The notes below the pieces were generated by a model, which saw nothing but the letters and a program-made list of their open reading frames with translations, did no database searches and was not told the DNA's origin. The position numbers and the translations under genes are program-made. A stretch of DNA of 64,000 bases from Poriferisodalis sp965208555 (GTDB lineage Bacteria; Actinomycetota; Acidimicrobiia; Acidimicrobiales; Poriferisodalaceae): positions 3,542,853 to 3,606,852 of the forward strand of contig NZ_OZ242342.1 of assembly GCF_965208555.1 (NCBI RefSeq). The letters run 5' to 3'. Each line of letters opens with the position of its first letter. Position 1 is the first letter of the stretch. Shown piece by piece: positions 8,025 to 16,405 of this stretch.

Positions 8025-8978
8025 TTGCTCGCCTTCTTCACTTCGAATCGCACGCCGAGCTGGCTGAGCGCATGGCGTCCCGCGAAGCCGCTGGCGGGAT
8101 GCGGTTCGCTTCGTCGTCGCCGGCCGCTGACCGGCGACGATGCTGCCGCTCGCCGTCGCTTGCTGGATCACGCCCAGTGGGAGCTGATCCCGCTGCGCAA
8201 CCTGGCGGATCAGCTTCCGCACCTGCCGTCGGACTCGCCGGTGTCAGTCACGGCGTCGGCCTCCAAAACGCTGGAGGACACGCTGGACTTGACGGCAGAG
8301 CTCTGCGTGCTCGGTCACCGGCCGGTCCCCCACCTCGCCGCGCGCATGATCCACAGCCGAGCGCACCTCGAAGAGCTCTTGGGCCGGATCGCCTCGCTGG
8401 GGTTGTCCGAGATCTTCCTCGTCGGCGGTGATCTGCCTTCACCTGCCGGTCCGTTCGACAGTGCAGCGGGCCTTCTGGAAGCGCTCCGCGACGTCGAGCA
8501 TTCCCTGACCCACATCGGCGTGACCTCCTATCCCGAAGGCCACGCGCTGATCAGTGATGCAGTGCTGCACGAGGCGCTGCATCGCAAGCAAGCGCTGTTG
8601 AACGAAGCCGGCATAGCGGGCCACGCTGCGACGCAGATGTGCTTCCACGCACGATCCATCATCGAGTGGCTGCAGTCCGAGCGTGACAGCGGTTTGGTCC
8701 TGCCGGTGCACCTCGGAATGCCCGGCGCGGTCGATCCCGCCCGCTTGCTGAGCATCAGCACCCGACTGGGCATCGGCGCCTCGCTGCGCTATCTGCGCAA
8801 GAACACCGGCGCAGTGGCACGCATGCTGCGCCCCGGCGGGTATGACCCCAGCGGTCTGGTCGACCTGCTCGCCCCCCATGCCAACCGGCTCGACATCACC
8901 GGGCTGCATGTCTTCACGTTCAACTCCATTGCCGACACGGTCGCCTGGCGTGACAACGCCGTGCAGGGAAGCCGCTAG
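8025..8978 (+). CDS. Methylenetetrahydrofolate reductase-like protein
   Basis: About 317 residues, resembling the MTHFR TIM-barrel family: VTASASKTLEDTLDLTAEL, LVGGDLPSPAG (counterpart of the family GD motif), and near the end GLHVFTFNSIADTVAWRD. It begins right after fhs. A TTG start at 8025 is chosen because GGAG at 8015-8018 gives a 6-nt spacing; TTG 8019 is the alternative. The N-terminal strand reads LLAFFTSN instead of the usual EFFPP, so the acidic residue used for proton transfer is not obvious. A role in methyl-THF/methylene-THF exchange in the demethylation pathway fits its place, but it may act on another folate or a methyl-transfer partner. Confidence 0.75.
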   Translation: MLAFFTSNRTPSWLSAWRPAKPLAGCGSLRRRRPLTGDDAAARRRLLDHAQWELIPLRNLADQLPHLPSDSPVSVTASASKTLEDTLDLTAELCVLGHRPVPHLAARMIHSRAHLEELLGRIASLGLSEIFLVGGDLPSPAGPFDSAAGLLEALRDVEHSLTHIGVTSYPEGHALISDAVLHEALHRKQALLNEAGIAGHAATQMCFHARSIIEWLQSERDSGLVLPVHLGMPGAVDPARLLSISTRLGIGASLRYLRKNTGAVARMLRPGGYDPSGLVDLLAPHANRLDITGLHVFTFNSIADTVAWRDNAVQGSR

Positions 8979-9007
8979 CCCACAGACGGCTGGCCGGCGA
9001 GAGGCGC

Positions 9008-9685
9008 ATGTCGTTGCCTGCGGGGCTGTTGGCGGCTCTGAAGATCGGGCTGCTCGCGGCACTGGGCATTGGGCACCGCCTGTACTGGCACGGGGGCGTC
9101 GGGATCACCTACGTGGTCCTGGCCCTGTTCCTGTCCACCAACCTCGTGATCTGCTACTGGGAGATCTGCCTCTTCTTCCGGCGCGACTACATCGAGACGC
9201 GTACGGCCCATTGGCGTGAGCAGCGGCGGCAGACTGGCCGGAGCCCGGCAACGGAGTTCCTCACGTCCAGGGTTCCGCTGCGGTCAGCCTTCTCGCCGAC
9301 GGTGTGGGCCGACGTGTGGGCTGCCTATTCCGTATACGACGGTTCGTACGCCGATCGCCGCAGCTACGGATTCAACGTGGACGTGGGCAACGGCTTCGTC
9401 ACGGCCATACCCACGCTGATCCTGCACGCCGCATTCACGACGGAGTTCCTGTCGCCGCTTGCGGCAGGAATCCTCGGGATCATGTTCTTCTGGCAGTGGA
9501 CATATGCGACGTCCATCTACCTGATGAGCTTCTTCGTTGCGAAGCGTCACCGAGACATCAGCAGGGGCGAGCTGTACGGCATGATCCTGGGATTCAACGC
9601 TCCCTGGATCTTGTGCCCGCTGTTCGGGCTGTATGTCTCCATCCGCCTGGTCGTCGAGGGCAGCTACGGCGTCTTCGGCGGTTGA
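9008..9685 (+). CDS. Uncharacterised membrane protein
   Basis: 225 residues, not recognised. About four hydrophobic segments can be seen (residues 5-22, 30-52, 130-165 and 190-215). An internal hydrophilic stretch (about 60-125) is rich in Arg and aromatic residues (RRDYIETRTAHWREQRR, YSVYDGSYADRRSYGF). The start follows GAGAGG. It lies about 30 bp after the MTHFR-like gene, so it may be the last gene of the fhs unit. Its 3' end overlaps the convergent MFS gene by 22 bp. Confidence 0.7.
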   Translation: MSLPAGLLAALKIGLLAALGIGHRLYWHGGVGITYVVLALFLSTNLVICYWEICLFFRRDYIETRTAHWREQRRQTGRSPATEFLTSRVPLRSAFSPTVWADVWAAYSVYDGSYADRRSYGFNVDVGNGFVTAIPTLILHAAFTTEFLSPLAAGILGIMFFWQWTYATSIYLMSFFVAKRHRDISRGELYGMILGFNAPWILCPLFGLYVSIRLVVEGSYGVFGG

Positions 9686-11001
9686 GCGGCGAGAGCTGCC
9701 GAGGCTCCTGCGGATGGTGCAGGTGCCGGCCCAGCCCCAAGAACCGGCTGAGCGGGCGCAGGCTTGTCGGAGATGCTGAAGTGAATCACGGCAGCCATCA
9801 CTCCCAGAGCGGCGGCCAGCCACCACCACAGATCGTACGAGCCGGTCAGCTCGCGGATCTCGCCAGCGCCCCAAGAACCGAGGAATGCTCCGACTTGGTG
9901 TGACAGGAAGACGAAGCCGAACAGCGTCCCCGCATTCCGTACGCCGAACTGGCCCAGCACGATGCCCGAGGTGAGCGGCACGCTCGCCAGCCACACCACG
10001 CCGAGCAGCGCGCCGAAGCCGAGCGCCACCACGGGCGTGACCGGCAGTAGCAGCAAGCCCGCAAAGGCAGCGGCCCGGGTGACGTAGATGATGCTGAGCA
10101 AGCGGCTCTTGTTGATGCGGACGCCGAGCAATCCCGCGGAGAAGGCACCGACAATGTTGAAGAGCCCGATGAGTGCCAACGACCACGTGGCGACGCTGGA
10201 TCCGTAGCCGGCATCGGTGAGTGATTTCGGCAGGTGGACGCCGATGAAGGTCACGTGAAAGCCGCACACGAAGAAGGCAGCGTTCACCAGCAGGTAGTCG
10301 CGGTGGCGCAAGGCCCGGCCGGTGATCTGGCCGAGCGGCTCGTGGTCTGGGCCGCCGGCGCTGGCGCCGGCGCCAGGCGTGTCGACGCCCTCGAGTGGGA
10401 CGATGCGAATGCCGGTACGCAGCGGCCGCACCGCCGTCGCGATGACCATCGTGACAGCGGCTAGGAAGACGATCGAGCCACGCCAGCCGAGCAGGTCGAT
10501 GAAGACCCGCGTGACCGGCACCAGCAGGAAATGACCGAATGACCCGAATGCGGTGGCGATGCCTAAGGCCATCGAGCGACGGCTGGGTTCGACGAGCTTG
10601 CCGATCGACGACAGCACCACTGCGAACGATGCCGCCGACATACCGAGCCCCACGATGAGTCCGCCGCCGGTGTGCAAGCCGGCAGCGCCGCCTGCATTCG
10701 CCATGACGAGCAGACCGCCTGCATAGACGACAGCCCCAAAGATCAGGACTCGACCGGCGCCGAAACGATCGGCAATGGCTCCGGCCAAGGGTTGGCTGAG
10801 ACCCCACACCAAGTTCTGCACAGCGATCGTGAGGCCGAACGTGTCCACGCCGACGCCCAAGGCAAGATCGATCTCGTCGGTGAACAGGCCCATGGTGGCC
10901 CGCACGCCGAGCGAGATCGCCGTGATGATGCTGCCGGCGATGACGATGGCGGCCATCGGGCTGCGCGCAGGGCGCTGCTGGTTCAGAGCCCTGCCGGACA
11001 T
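9664..11001 (-). CDS. MFS transporter
   Basis: About 445 residues with roughly 12 hydrophobic segments. The N-terminal half holds GLSQPLAGAIADRFGAGRVL, the MFS loop 2-3 signature (G-x-x-x-D-R-x-G-R/A). The overall pattern resembles MFS oxalate/formate- or monocarboxylate-type carriers. ATG 11001 is supported by a TACCCT box 6 nt upstream; the open frame before it (to 11304) is low-complexity and is rejected. The C-terminus is a Pro/Ala-rich tail. It lies downstream of a PGDH-like gene on the same strand but has its own promoter. The substrate is unknown; an organic acid is likely. Confidence 0.88.
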   Translation of the reverse strand: MSGRALNQQRPARSPMAAIVIAGSIITAISLGVRATMGLFTDEIDLALGVGVDTFGLTIAVQNLVWGLSQPLAGAIADRFGAGRVLIFGAVVYAGGLLVMANAGGAAGLHTGGGLIVGLGMSAASFAVVLSSIGKLVEPSRRSMALGIATAFGSFGHFLLVPVTRVFIDLLGWRGSIVFLAAVTMVIATAVRPLRTGIRIVPLEGVDTPGAGASAGGPDHEPLGQITGRALRHRDYLLVNAAFFVCGFHVTFIGVHLPKSLTDAGYGSSVATWSLALIGLFNIVGAFSAGLLGVRINKSRLLSIIYVTRAAAFAGLLLLPVTPVVALGFGALLGVVWLASVPLTSGIVLGQFGVRNAGTLFGFVFLSHQVGAFLGSWGAGEIRELTGSYDLWWWLAAALGVMAAVIHFSISDKPAPAQPVLGAGPAPAPSAGASAALAAQPPKTP

Positions 11002-11007
11002 CGGGTC

Positions 11008-11013
11008 AGGGTA
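11008..11013 (-). promoter_or_regulatory. Leaderless -10 box of the MFS gene
   Basis: TACCCT on the minus strand, 6 nt before the ATG at 11001; no Shine-Dalgarno sequence is seen between them. Confidence 0.5.
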
Positions 11014-11036
11014 GGCCCCTGCGTCGGCTTGGACGC

Positions 11037-12251
11037 TCAACCGGTGTTGATGAGCCGGATGCCGTAGATGGCCTCCATCTCGGCGAGCTCTGCGAGCACC
11101 TTCTGCGAAGGACGCCGCGACACTCGGATTGTCGCCACTGCAGCATGGTGTTTCGGTCCCGCCAGGATCTCGTTCTGCATCTGCTGAACGTTGATGCCGC
11201 TGGCGCGCAAGGCCATGAGGATTCCGGCCAGCACACCCACCTGATCGCGATGGCGGACCACGATGGTGCTGCGACCCAAAGGTCGCTCCGCACGATTGAC
11301 ACAATTCAGCACATCACCCGCAGTGAAGGCCTCGAGCACTTCGACGACACCGTCGGCGATGTCTTCGGAGGCCTGCACCGTGGAGGCGCCGATGTGATGG
11401 GTGCCGGTCACACGCGGGTGTGATGCCAGCGGCGATTGCCAATCCGAGGCTGCGCCAGGAGGCTCCCCGCAGAAGACATCGAGTCCAGCCCGCATGTCTC
11501 GCTCGTCGAGAACACGCAGCAGCGCCTCCTCGTCCACTATCTCGCCGCGCGAAGTGTTGAGCAAAATCGCCCCATCGGGCATCTTCGCCAGAAAATCTGC
11601 GTCCACGAGGCCACAGGTCTCAGGAGTGGCGGGCAGGTGCACCGACACGATGTCGGCGCCTGCGAGCAAGCTGTCCCAATCCGGATGGATCTGAATCTCG
11701 AGCTGCTTCATCTCGGCGAGCAGAGCGCGGGAGCGATCAGCGCGGTACAGCGCCGCTAGCTCGATGCCGAATGCTGCCGCGCGGCGAGCGACCTCGATGC
11801 CGATCGCGCCCATGCCGACGATCGCCATGCGACGCCCCTTCAGGCCCGTGGCGCCCATGTAGGAGGCCTTGTTCCAACGACCCTCATGCAGGTCCGAGGT
11901 GGCGTCGGGGATCTGGCGGTCGACGGCCAGCAGCAAGCCCATGGTGAGCTCGGCCACGGCCACCGCGTTGCGCCCGGGCACGTTGCAGACGTACACGCCG
12001 AACTTGGCAGCCCCGTCGCAGTCGATGGTGTCGGTCCCCGCACCCGCGCGCAGCACCATGCTGAGCCGATCAGCCGACTTGAACACCTTGCGGCTCACGT
12101 CAGTGCTGCGTACGACCAGGACTTCGATGCCCTCGATGTGCTCCGGAAGGTCGTCCGCTGTCAGTTCGGGTTTGACAATGCACTCGTGTCCCGCGGCCTC
12201 GAGTCGGCCCAAGCGCCCAGTGTCGATCTTGTCGGCAAACAGAATGCGCAT
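11037..12251 (-). CDS. D-3-phosphoglycerate dehydrogenase-like 2-hydroxyacid dehydrogenase with ACT domain
   Basis: About 404 residues from ATG 12251 (GTG 12284 is an alternative). The NAD domain has GMGAIGIEVARR. The catalytic triad is visible as NTSRGEIVDEEAL (Arg), CGEPPG (Glu) and THHIGAST (His). A C-terminal ACT-type domain (about 325-404) includes VRHRDQVGVLAGIL. It is the length of short SerA enzymes, which oxidise 3-phosphoglycerate in serine synthesis. Since serine and glycine feed one-carbon metabolism this fits the region, but a dedicated catabolic hydroxyacid (for example 4-phosphoerythronate-like, next to the erythronate dehydrogenase-like gene) cannot be excluded. Confidence 0.85.
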   Translation of the reverse strand: MRILFADKIDTGRLGRLEAAGHECIVKPELTADDLPEHIEGIEVLVVRSTDVSRKVFKSADRLSMVLRAGAGTDTIDCDGAAKFGVYVCNVPGRNAVAVAELTMGLLLAVDRQIPDATSDLHEGRWNKASYMGATGLKGRRMAIVGMGAIGIEVARRAAAFGIELAALYRADRSRALLAEMKQLEIQIHPDWDSLLAGADIVSVHLPATPETCGLVDADFLAKMPDGAILLNTSRGEIVDEEALLRVLDERDMRAGLDVFCGEPPGAASDWQSPLASHPRVTGTHHIGASTVQASEDIADGVVEVLEAFTAGDVLNCVNRAERPLGRSTIVVRHRDQVGVLAGILMALRASGINVQQMQNEILAGPKHHAAVATIRVSRRPSQKVLAELAEMEAIYGIRLINTG

Positions 12252-12368
12252 CGGCGTCACCGCTAGGACAGGGTTTGCGGTCACAGCGCCGCCGCAGCAG
12301 CCGCCGGGACATGTACCCGCATGTCCAGCCAGTGTGCCAAACGCGCGACCCCGCGCGGCGCACCTGCA

Positions 12369-13328
12369 TCAATCGCTCACAACGTCGTCTTCGAGGTAGG
12401 CCCGGATGATGTCGTCGTAGCTCTGGTCCGGAACGAAACCCAGGCTCAGGGCTCGCCGCGCATCGAATCGCTCAGGCCATCCGGCAACGATCTCAGCGAT
12501 GGCCGGCTCGGGCGCTTCGACGATCAATTCCGCTGCATCAGGTCCAGCCACCCGAGCGAGGGCATCGATCTGCTCGCCGACGGTGACCGACACCCCTGGC
12601 ATGGTGAGGTTCCGGCGTGTTCCCAGAGTCGTGCTGTCCAACTCGGCAGCATGGAGCAGGTACCTGATCGCTGTACGCGGGCTGGCATGGCTGTGGCGTA
12701 CCTGCCTGGACACGGGCAGCACGGCTTGGACGCCGGCCAGCGGTTCACGGATGATGCTGCTGAAGAATCCCGAGGCGGCGGCATTCGGAGTACCCGGACG
12801 AACGCTGATGGTGGGCAGGCGAACGCCGACGCCATCGAAGAAACCGCGGCGGCTGTAGTCAGCGAGCAGCGCCTCGGCGACCATCTTTTCTGTGCCATAG
12901 GAGGTGAGCGGTGTGAGGTGGAAGTCGTCGGGGATCGGATCGGGGAACGGCACGCCGAACACCGCTATCGACGAAGTGAAAATGACGCGTGGGGCGCCCT
13001 CGGCGCAGCGGATTGCATCGAAGAGCACCCGCGTGCCGTCGATGTTGACGGCCATGCCCTTGTCGAAATCGGCTTCCGCTTCGCCGGACACGACCCCGGC
13101 GAGGTGGAAGATCACATCGGGCAGTGGCCTGAGCAATTCGGCGGCGACCTCGGGTTGGCAGATATCGGCGACGTGTGCCGTGCAGATGGCCGGGACGGCT
13201 GGCCCTTCGTTGATGTCGACGAGGTCGATCCGCTTGATGGGTCTCGCACGCAATGTTCCGACGTCCGCCAAGCGCCTGGCCAGTTTCTGGCCGAGCATTC
13301 CGGCAGCTCCTGTGATCAGCACCTGCAT
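12369..13328 (-). CDS. denD: NAD-dependent epimerase/dehydratase, D-erythronate dehydrogenase-like
   Basis: 319 residues, extended SDR. The Rossmann motif is GAAGMLG at about residues 7-13. The active site has SSIAVFG and YGTEK (Tyr/Lys). The run RLPTISVRPGTPNAAASGFF and the segment SRQVRHSHASPRTA are characteristic of DenD, which oxidises D-erythronate at C2. It starts at ATG 13328 behind a leaderless-type TAGGTT box. Neighbours are a PGDH-like enzyme and an MFS carrier on the same strand, together suggesting sugar-acid catabolism, but the usual DenD partners (OtnK/OtnC types) are not in the window. The assignment rests on motif similarity only. Confidence 0.75.
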   Translation of the reverse strand: MQVLITGAAGMLGQKLARRLADVGTLRARPIKRIDLVDINEGPAVPAICTAHVADICQPEVAAELLRPLPDVIFHLAGVVSGEAEADFDKGMAVNIDGTRVLFDAIRCAEGAPRVIFTSSIAVFGVPFPDPIPDDFHLTPLTSYGTEKMVAEALLADYSRRGFFDGVGVRLPTISVRPGTPNAAASGFFSSIIREPLAGVQAVLPVSRQVRHSHASPRTAIRYLLHAAELDSTTLGTRRNLTMPGVSVTVGEQIDALARVAGPDAAELIVEAPEPAIAEIVAGWPERFDARRALSLGFVPDQSYDDIIRAYLEDDVVSD

Positions 13329-13334
13329 CCGGCG

Positions 13335-13340
13335 AACCTA
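13335..13340 (-). promoter_or_regulatory. Leaderless -10 box of the denD-like gene
   Basis: TAGGTT on the minus strand, 6 nt before ATG 13328. Confidence 0.5.
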
Positions 13341-13387
13341 ACTGGAGACCGCCCTCGGACGCTTCCCACGACGCCAGTAGCGCAGCC

Positions 13388-13774
13388 CTACAGCAGCTGT
13401 CCCACGTCGAGAACAAGCAGGATGACCAGCAGGACGATGATCCCGGCATTCAGCAGGCTGATCGGCCACTTCCATCGGTGACCGGTGTGCCAGTGCCGTC
13501 TGATGCTGGCCACGTTCGCCCAGAGTGCTACCACGGCAATGGGGATCCCCACTGCAGGTCCGACTCCTGCTGCCAATCCGATGGCCGGCGCTGCGAACGG
13601 CAGGATCACATAGGTCAGCGTGCAGCGCACAGCCGAGATCAGGATCGAGAACCGGAGGGTCCGGGCCGATGCCTCTTCGAGTTCAGCGCCTGTGGTGGCA
13701 GCGGTCCCGCTCACGGCGGCCCATTCTCGCAGCCGCTTTTGCCAATTACGATCCTTCCGAACCGCTGCCGACAT
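13388..13774 (-). CDS. Small membrane protein, unknown
   Basis: About 128 residues from ATG 13774, just behind GTCGGGG. A hydrophilic N-terminus (MSAAVRKDRNWQKRLREW) is followed by three hydrophobic segments: about 45-65, 68-88 and 105-126. A short basic loop, RRHWHTGHRWKW, lies before the last one. No family was recognised. It is divergent from the CoA-transferase gene, with only about 20 bp between the two start codons. Confidence 0.65.
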   Translation of the reverse strand: MSAAVRKDRNWQKRLREWAAVSGTAATTGAELEEASARTLRFSILISAVRCTLTYVILPFAAPAIGLAAGVGPAVGIPIAVVALWANVASIRRHWHTGHRWKWPISLLNAGIIVLLVILLVLDVGQLL

Positions 13775-13793
13775 CCCCGACAAAGGAACAGCC

Positions 13794-14984
13794 ATGCCCG
13801 GTGCACTGGACGGAGTTCGCATCCTCGACCTGTCGACCCTCGTGCAAGGCCCGCAGGCCGGTGCCATGCTGCACGGCCTCGGCGCCGAGGTCATCAAGAT
13901 CGAGCTGCCGCAGATCGGCGACGTCGGCCGTCACGTCGACATGCTCGAAGACTTCGGGCACACCTCGGTGTTCATCGCCTGCAACCGGGGCAAGCGCTCG
14001 GTGACACTCGACCTGCGTACCGATGCAGGGCGCGAGGCGTTCTTGAAGCTGGTCGAGACTTCCGATGTCGTTCTGTCGAACTTCAAGCCGGGGACCCTGG
14101 ACGAGTGGGGCCTCGGCTATGACGACTTGGCGGCGATGAATCCCCGCATCATCTGGGCCGCCGGCAGTTTCCTCGGGCCGTACGGGCCCGACGCTGACCG
14201 GGAAGGCGCTGACATCGCCGGGCAGGCGGCCGGTGGCGTGGTCGCCTCCAGCGGCTTCGACGGCGGCCCGCTGTCGACCTACGGCGCACTGGTCGCTGAC
14301 CACTGCGGGGCGCAGAACCTCCAGACCGGGATCTTGGCGGCGTTGTTCGCTCGTGAACGCACCGGCAGGGGCCAGCGCGTCGACGTGAGCCTGCTCGGCG
14401 GGCAGATCTGGCTGCAGGCGACCGAGTACACCCATCTGCTGCTCACCGGGGAGGAGGCGGGACGATCGAACGGCGGGCATCCGCTGGTGCATGCGCTGTA
14501 CGGCGTGTTCCCGACCTCGGACGGTGCCCTTGCCATGGCCGGCTGCCCAGAACACCTGTGGCCCGGCATGTGCGAGGCAATCGAACGCCCCGATCTCGCC
14601 GACCATCCCACCTGGAACGCCTACTTCGTTCCCAAGGAAGTGGCACTGGAGATGCGGGCCTTCTTCACCGAGGTGTTCCAGACCCGCAGCACCGAGGAGT
14701 GGTCCAAGCGACTCGAGGCTGCCGAACAGCGCTTCTGCCCCGTTCGGTCGCATTCGGAGGTTGTCGCCAGCGATCAGCCCTATGCCAACAGCTACCTCGT
14801 CAAGGCCGATCACGACGAGTGGGGCGAACAGACATGGGTGGGCTGCCCGATCACGATGTCGGACACGCCGACACGGACCGGCACCTGGGTGGCCGAGCTG
14901 GGTCAGCACACCGAAGAGGTGCTGCTCGAAGCCGGCGTCGAATGGGAAGAGCTCGAAGCCTGGCGTGAGGCCGGCGCCTGGTAG
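13794..14984 (+). CDS. CaiB/BaiF (class III) CoA-transferase
   Basis: 396 residues from ATG 13794, preceded by AAAGGA at 6 nt; the longer open frame to 13620 overlaps the divergent gene and is rejected. The N-terminus ALDGVRILDLSTLVQGPQAG and the motifs LGAEVIKIE and DLRTDAGREAF are typical of formyl-CoA transferase/carnitine CoA-transferase relatives. The catalytic Asp is expected in EGADIAGQAAGG. Such enzymes move CoA between carboxylic acids through a covalent aspartyl-CoA intermediate. The acid is not identifiable. The next gene is a convergent dihydroorotase-type protein. Confidence 0.9.
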   Translation: MPGALDGVRILDLSTLVQGPQAGAMLHGLGAEVIKIELPQIGDVGRHVDMLEDFGHTSVFIACNRGKRSVTLDLRTDAGREAFLKLVETSDVVLSNFKPGTLDEWGLGYDDLAAMNPRIIWAAGSFLGPYGPDADREGADIAGQAAGGVVASSGFDGGPLSTYGALVADHCGAQNLQTGILAALFARERTGRGQRVDVSLLGGQIWLQATEYTHLLLTGEEAGRSNGGHPLVHALYGVFPTSDGALAMAGCPEHLWPGMCEAIERPDLADHPTWNAYFVPKEVALEMRAFFTEVFQTRSTEEWSKRLEAAEQRFCPVRSHSEVVASDQPYANSYLVKADHDEWGEQTWVGCPITMSDTPTRTGTWVAELGQHTEEVLLEAGVEWEELEAWREAGAW

Positions 14985-15001
14985 CTCGGCGACGCTGAGT
15001 C

Positions 15002-16300
15002 TCAGGCCAACTGGGAGTCGACCACAACCGGACGCCCTGACAGCACCGTGTGACGCACCCGGCCAGTGAGTGCCTGGCCGGCCCACGGCGAGTTGAGGCT
15101 GCGTGATTGCAAGTCAGCGGCGCGAACAGTCCATGTCTCGGCCGGGTCGAACACGGTGACGTTGGCAGGGCTGCCGGTACGGATCGGCCCGCCGTGGTCA
15201 GTGATGCCAGCGATGCGAGCGGGCGCAGTCGAGACGACCTCAACAAAACGAGCAGGCGACATCTCGCCGGAGGCAACGAGCTCAGACCACACCACTGACG
15301 CCATCGTTTCCACCCCGATCATTCCCGGTGGAGCGTCGGCCAGAGGTCGGTCCTTGAGAACAGGATGATGCGGCGCGTGGTCCGTTGCCACCGCGTCGAG
15401 CGCACCGTCGACGATCCCCCGCCGCAGTGCCGCTACGTCGGCAGCCAAGCGCAGAGGCGGGTTCATCTTCCCCGTCGTGCCGAGCCGCTCGACGTCGTCC
15501 TCGGTGAGCACCAAGTGCTGGGGCGTCACCTCAGCCGTCACAGCGAGGCCGTCGCGCTTGGCTTGCACCACTAGCTCCATTGCTGCCGCGGTGGACAGGT
15601 GCAGCACGTGGTAGCGACCGCCGGTGCGCCGTGCGAGCTCGATGTCCCGGTGCACCACTGACACCTCTGCATCGGCCGGGCGCCCTCGCACGCCCAGACG
15701 ATCCGCTACGGCTCCTGCGTTGATGACACCGCCCGAGACCATGTCCGGATCCTCGGCGTGCTGGCTGATGACTGCTCCTGGAAGCTCCACGGTCGCGGCG
15801 AGGGCTTGCTCCATCAGCGAGTCGTCAGCGACACAGTCGCCGTCGTCGGTGAAGACCCGAACGCCAGCGGCATACAGCGCCCCAAGGTCTGTCAGCAGCT
15901 CTCCCGCACGATCCGCGGTGACACAAGCAGATGTGCGAATGTCGCACGGCAGGCCGGCGGCGAGGGCCAGCACGTCGCGCACCATGGCAGGCGAATCAAT
16001 CGCCGGAATAGTATTTGGCATTATCAGACATGCCGTCACTCCGCCCATGGCCGCTCCCGCAGCACCTGAGGCCATGTCCTCGCTCTCGGTCCCGCCCGGA
16101 GTCCGGAAGTGCACCTGGATGTCGACGAAGCCGGGCATCACCCAGGCATCCGATGCGTCCAGCCGCAGTCGTGCGGCCGGGCCCGTCCCTGCGGGCATGA
16201 CTCCCGTGATGTGTCCGCCGTCGATGACAACGTCGACGGGTTCGACCGCGCCGGCCGGAGCCACCAGTCGACCCCCGGAGATCACCAGCTCCGCAGCCAT
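15002..16300 (-). CDS. Dihydroorotase-type cyclic amidohydrolase
   Basis: 432 residues of the dihydroorotase/allantoinase/hydantoinase superfamily. Metal-site segments are visible: VDIQVHFRTPGG, FTDDGDCVADD, ISQHAEDPDM, HVLHLST and ATDHAPHHP. The first His of the usual HxH motif is Gln (QVH), as in one known dihydroorotase subclass that reads QVHFREPG. The expected activity is ring opening or closure in pyrimidine or hydantoin metabolism. No other pyr gene is nearby, so pyrC cannot be asserted. It starts at ATG 16300 behind a TAGGGT box and is divergent from the antiporter. Confidence 0.82.
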   Translation of the reverse strand: MAAELVISGGRLVAPAGAVEPVDVVIDGGHITGVMPAGTGPAARLRLDASDAWVMPGFVDIQVHFRTPGGTESEDMASGAAGAAMGGVTACLIMPNTIPAIDSPAMVRDVLALAAGLPCDIRTSACVTADRAGELLTDLGALYAAGVRVFTDDGDCVADDSLMEQALAATVELPGAVISQHAEDPDMVSGGVINAGAVADRLGVRGRPADAEVSVVHRDIELARRTGGRYHVLHLSTAAAMELVVQAKRDGLAVTAEVTPQHLVLTEDDVERLGTTGKMNPPLRLAADVAALRRGIVDGALDAVATDHAPHHPVLKDRPLADAPPGMIGVETMASVVWSELVASGEMSPARFVEVVSTAPARIAGITDHGGPIRTGSPANVTVFDPAETWTVRAADLQSRSLNSPWAGQALTGRVRHTVLSGRPVVVDSQLA

Positions 16301-16306
16301 CGCCTC

Positions 16307-16312
16307 ACCCTA
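16307..16312 (-). promoter_or_regulatory. Leaderless -10 box of the dihydroorotase-type gene
   Basis: TAGGGT on the minus strand, 6 nt before ATG 16300. Confidence 0.5.
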
Positions 16313-16405
16313 AGTCAGGATGAGCCGTCGGCATGTATCCGGCACCGCGACCGTGTGAGACTCAGCAGCTCCCGGAACCTCTTGTTGACCCAGGTGTGAC
16401 TTCGC

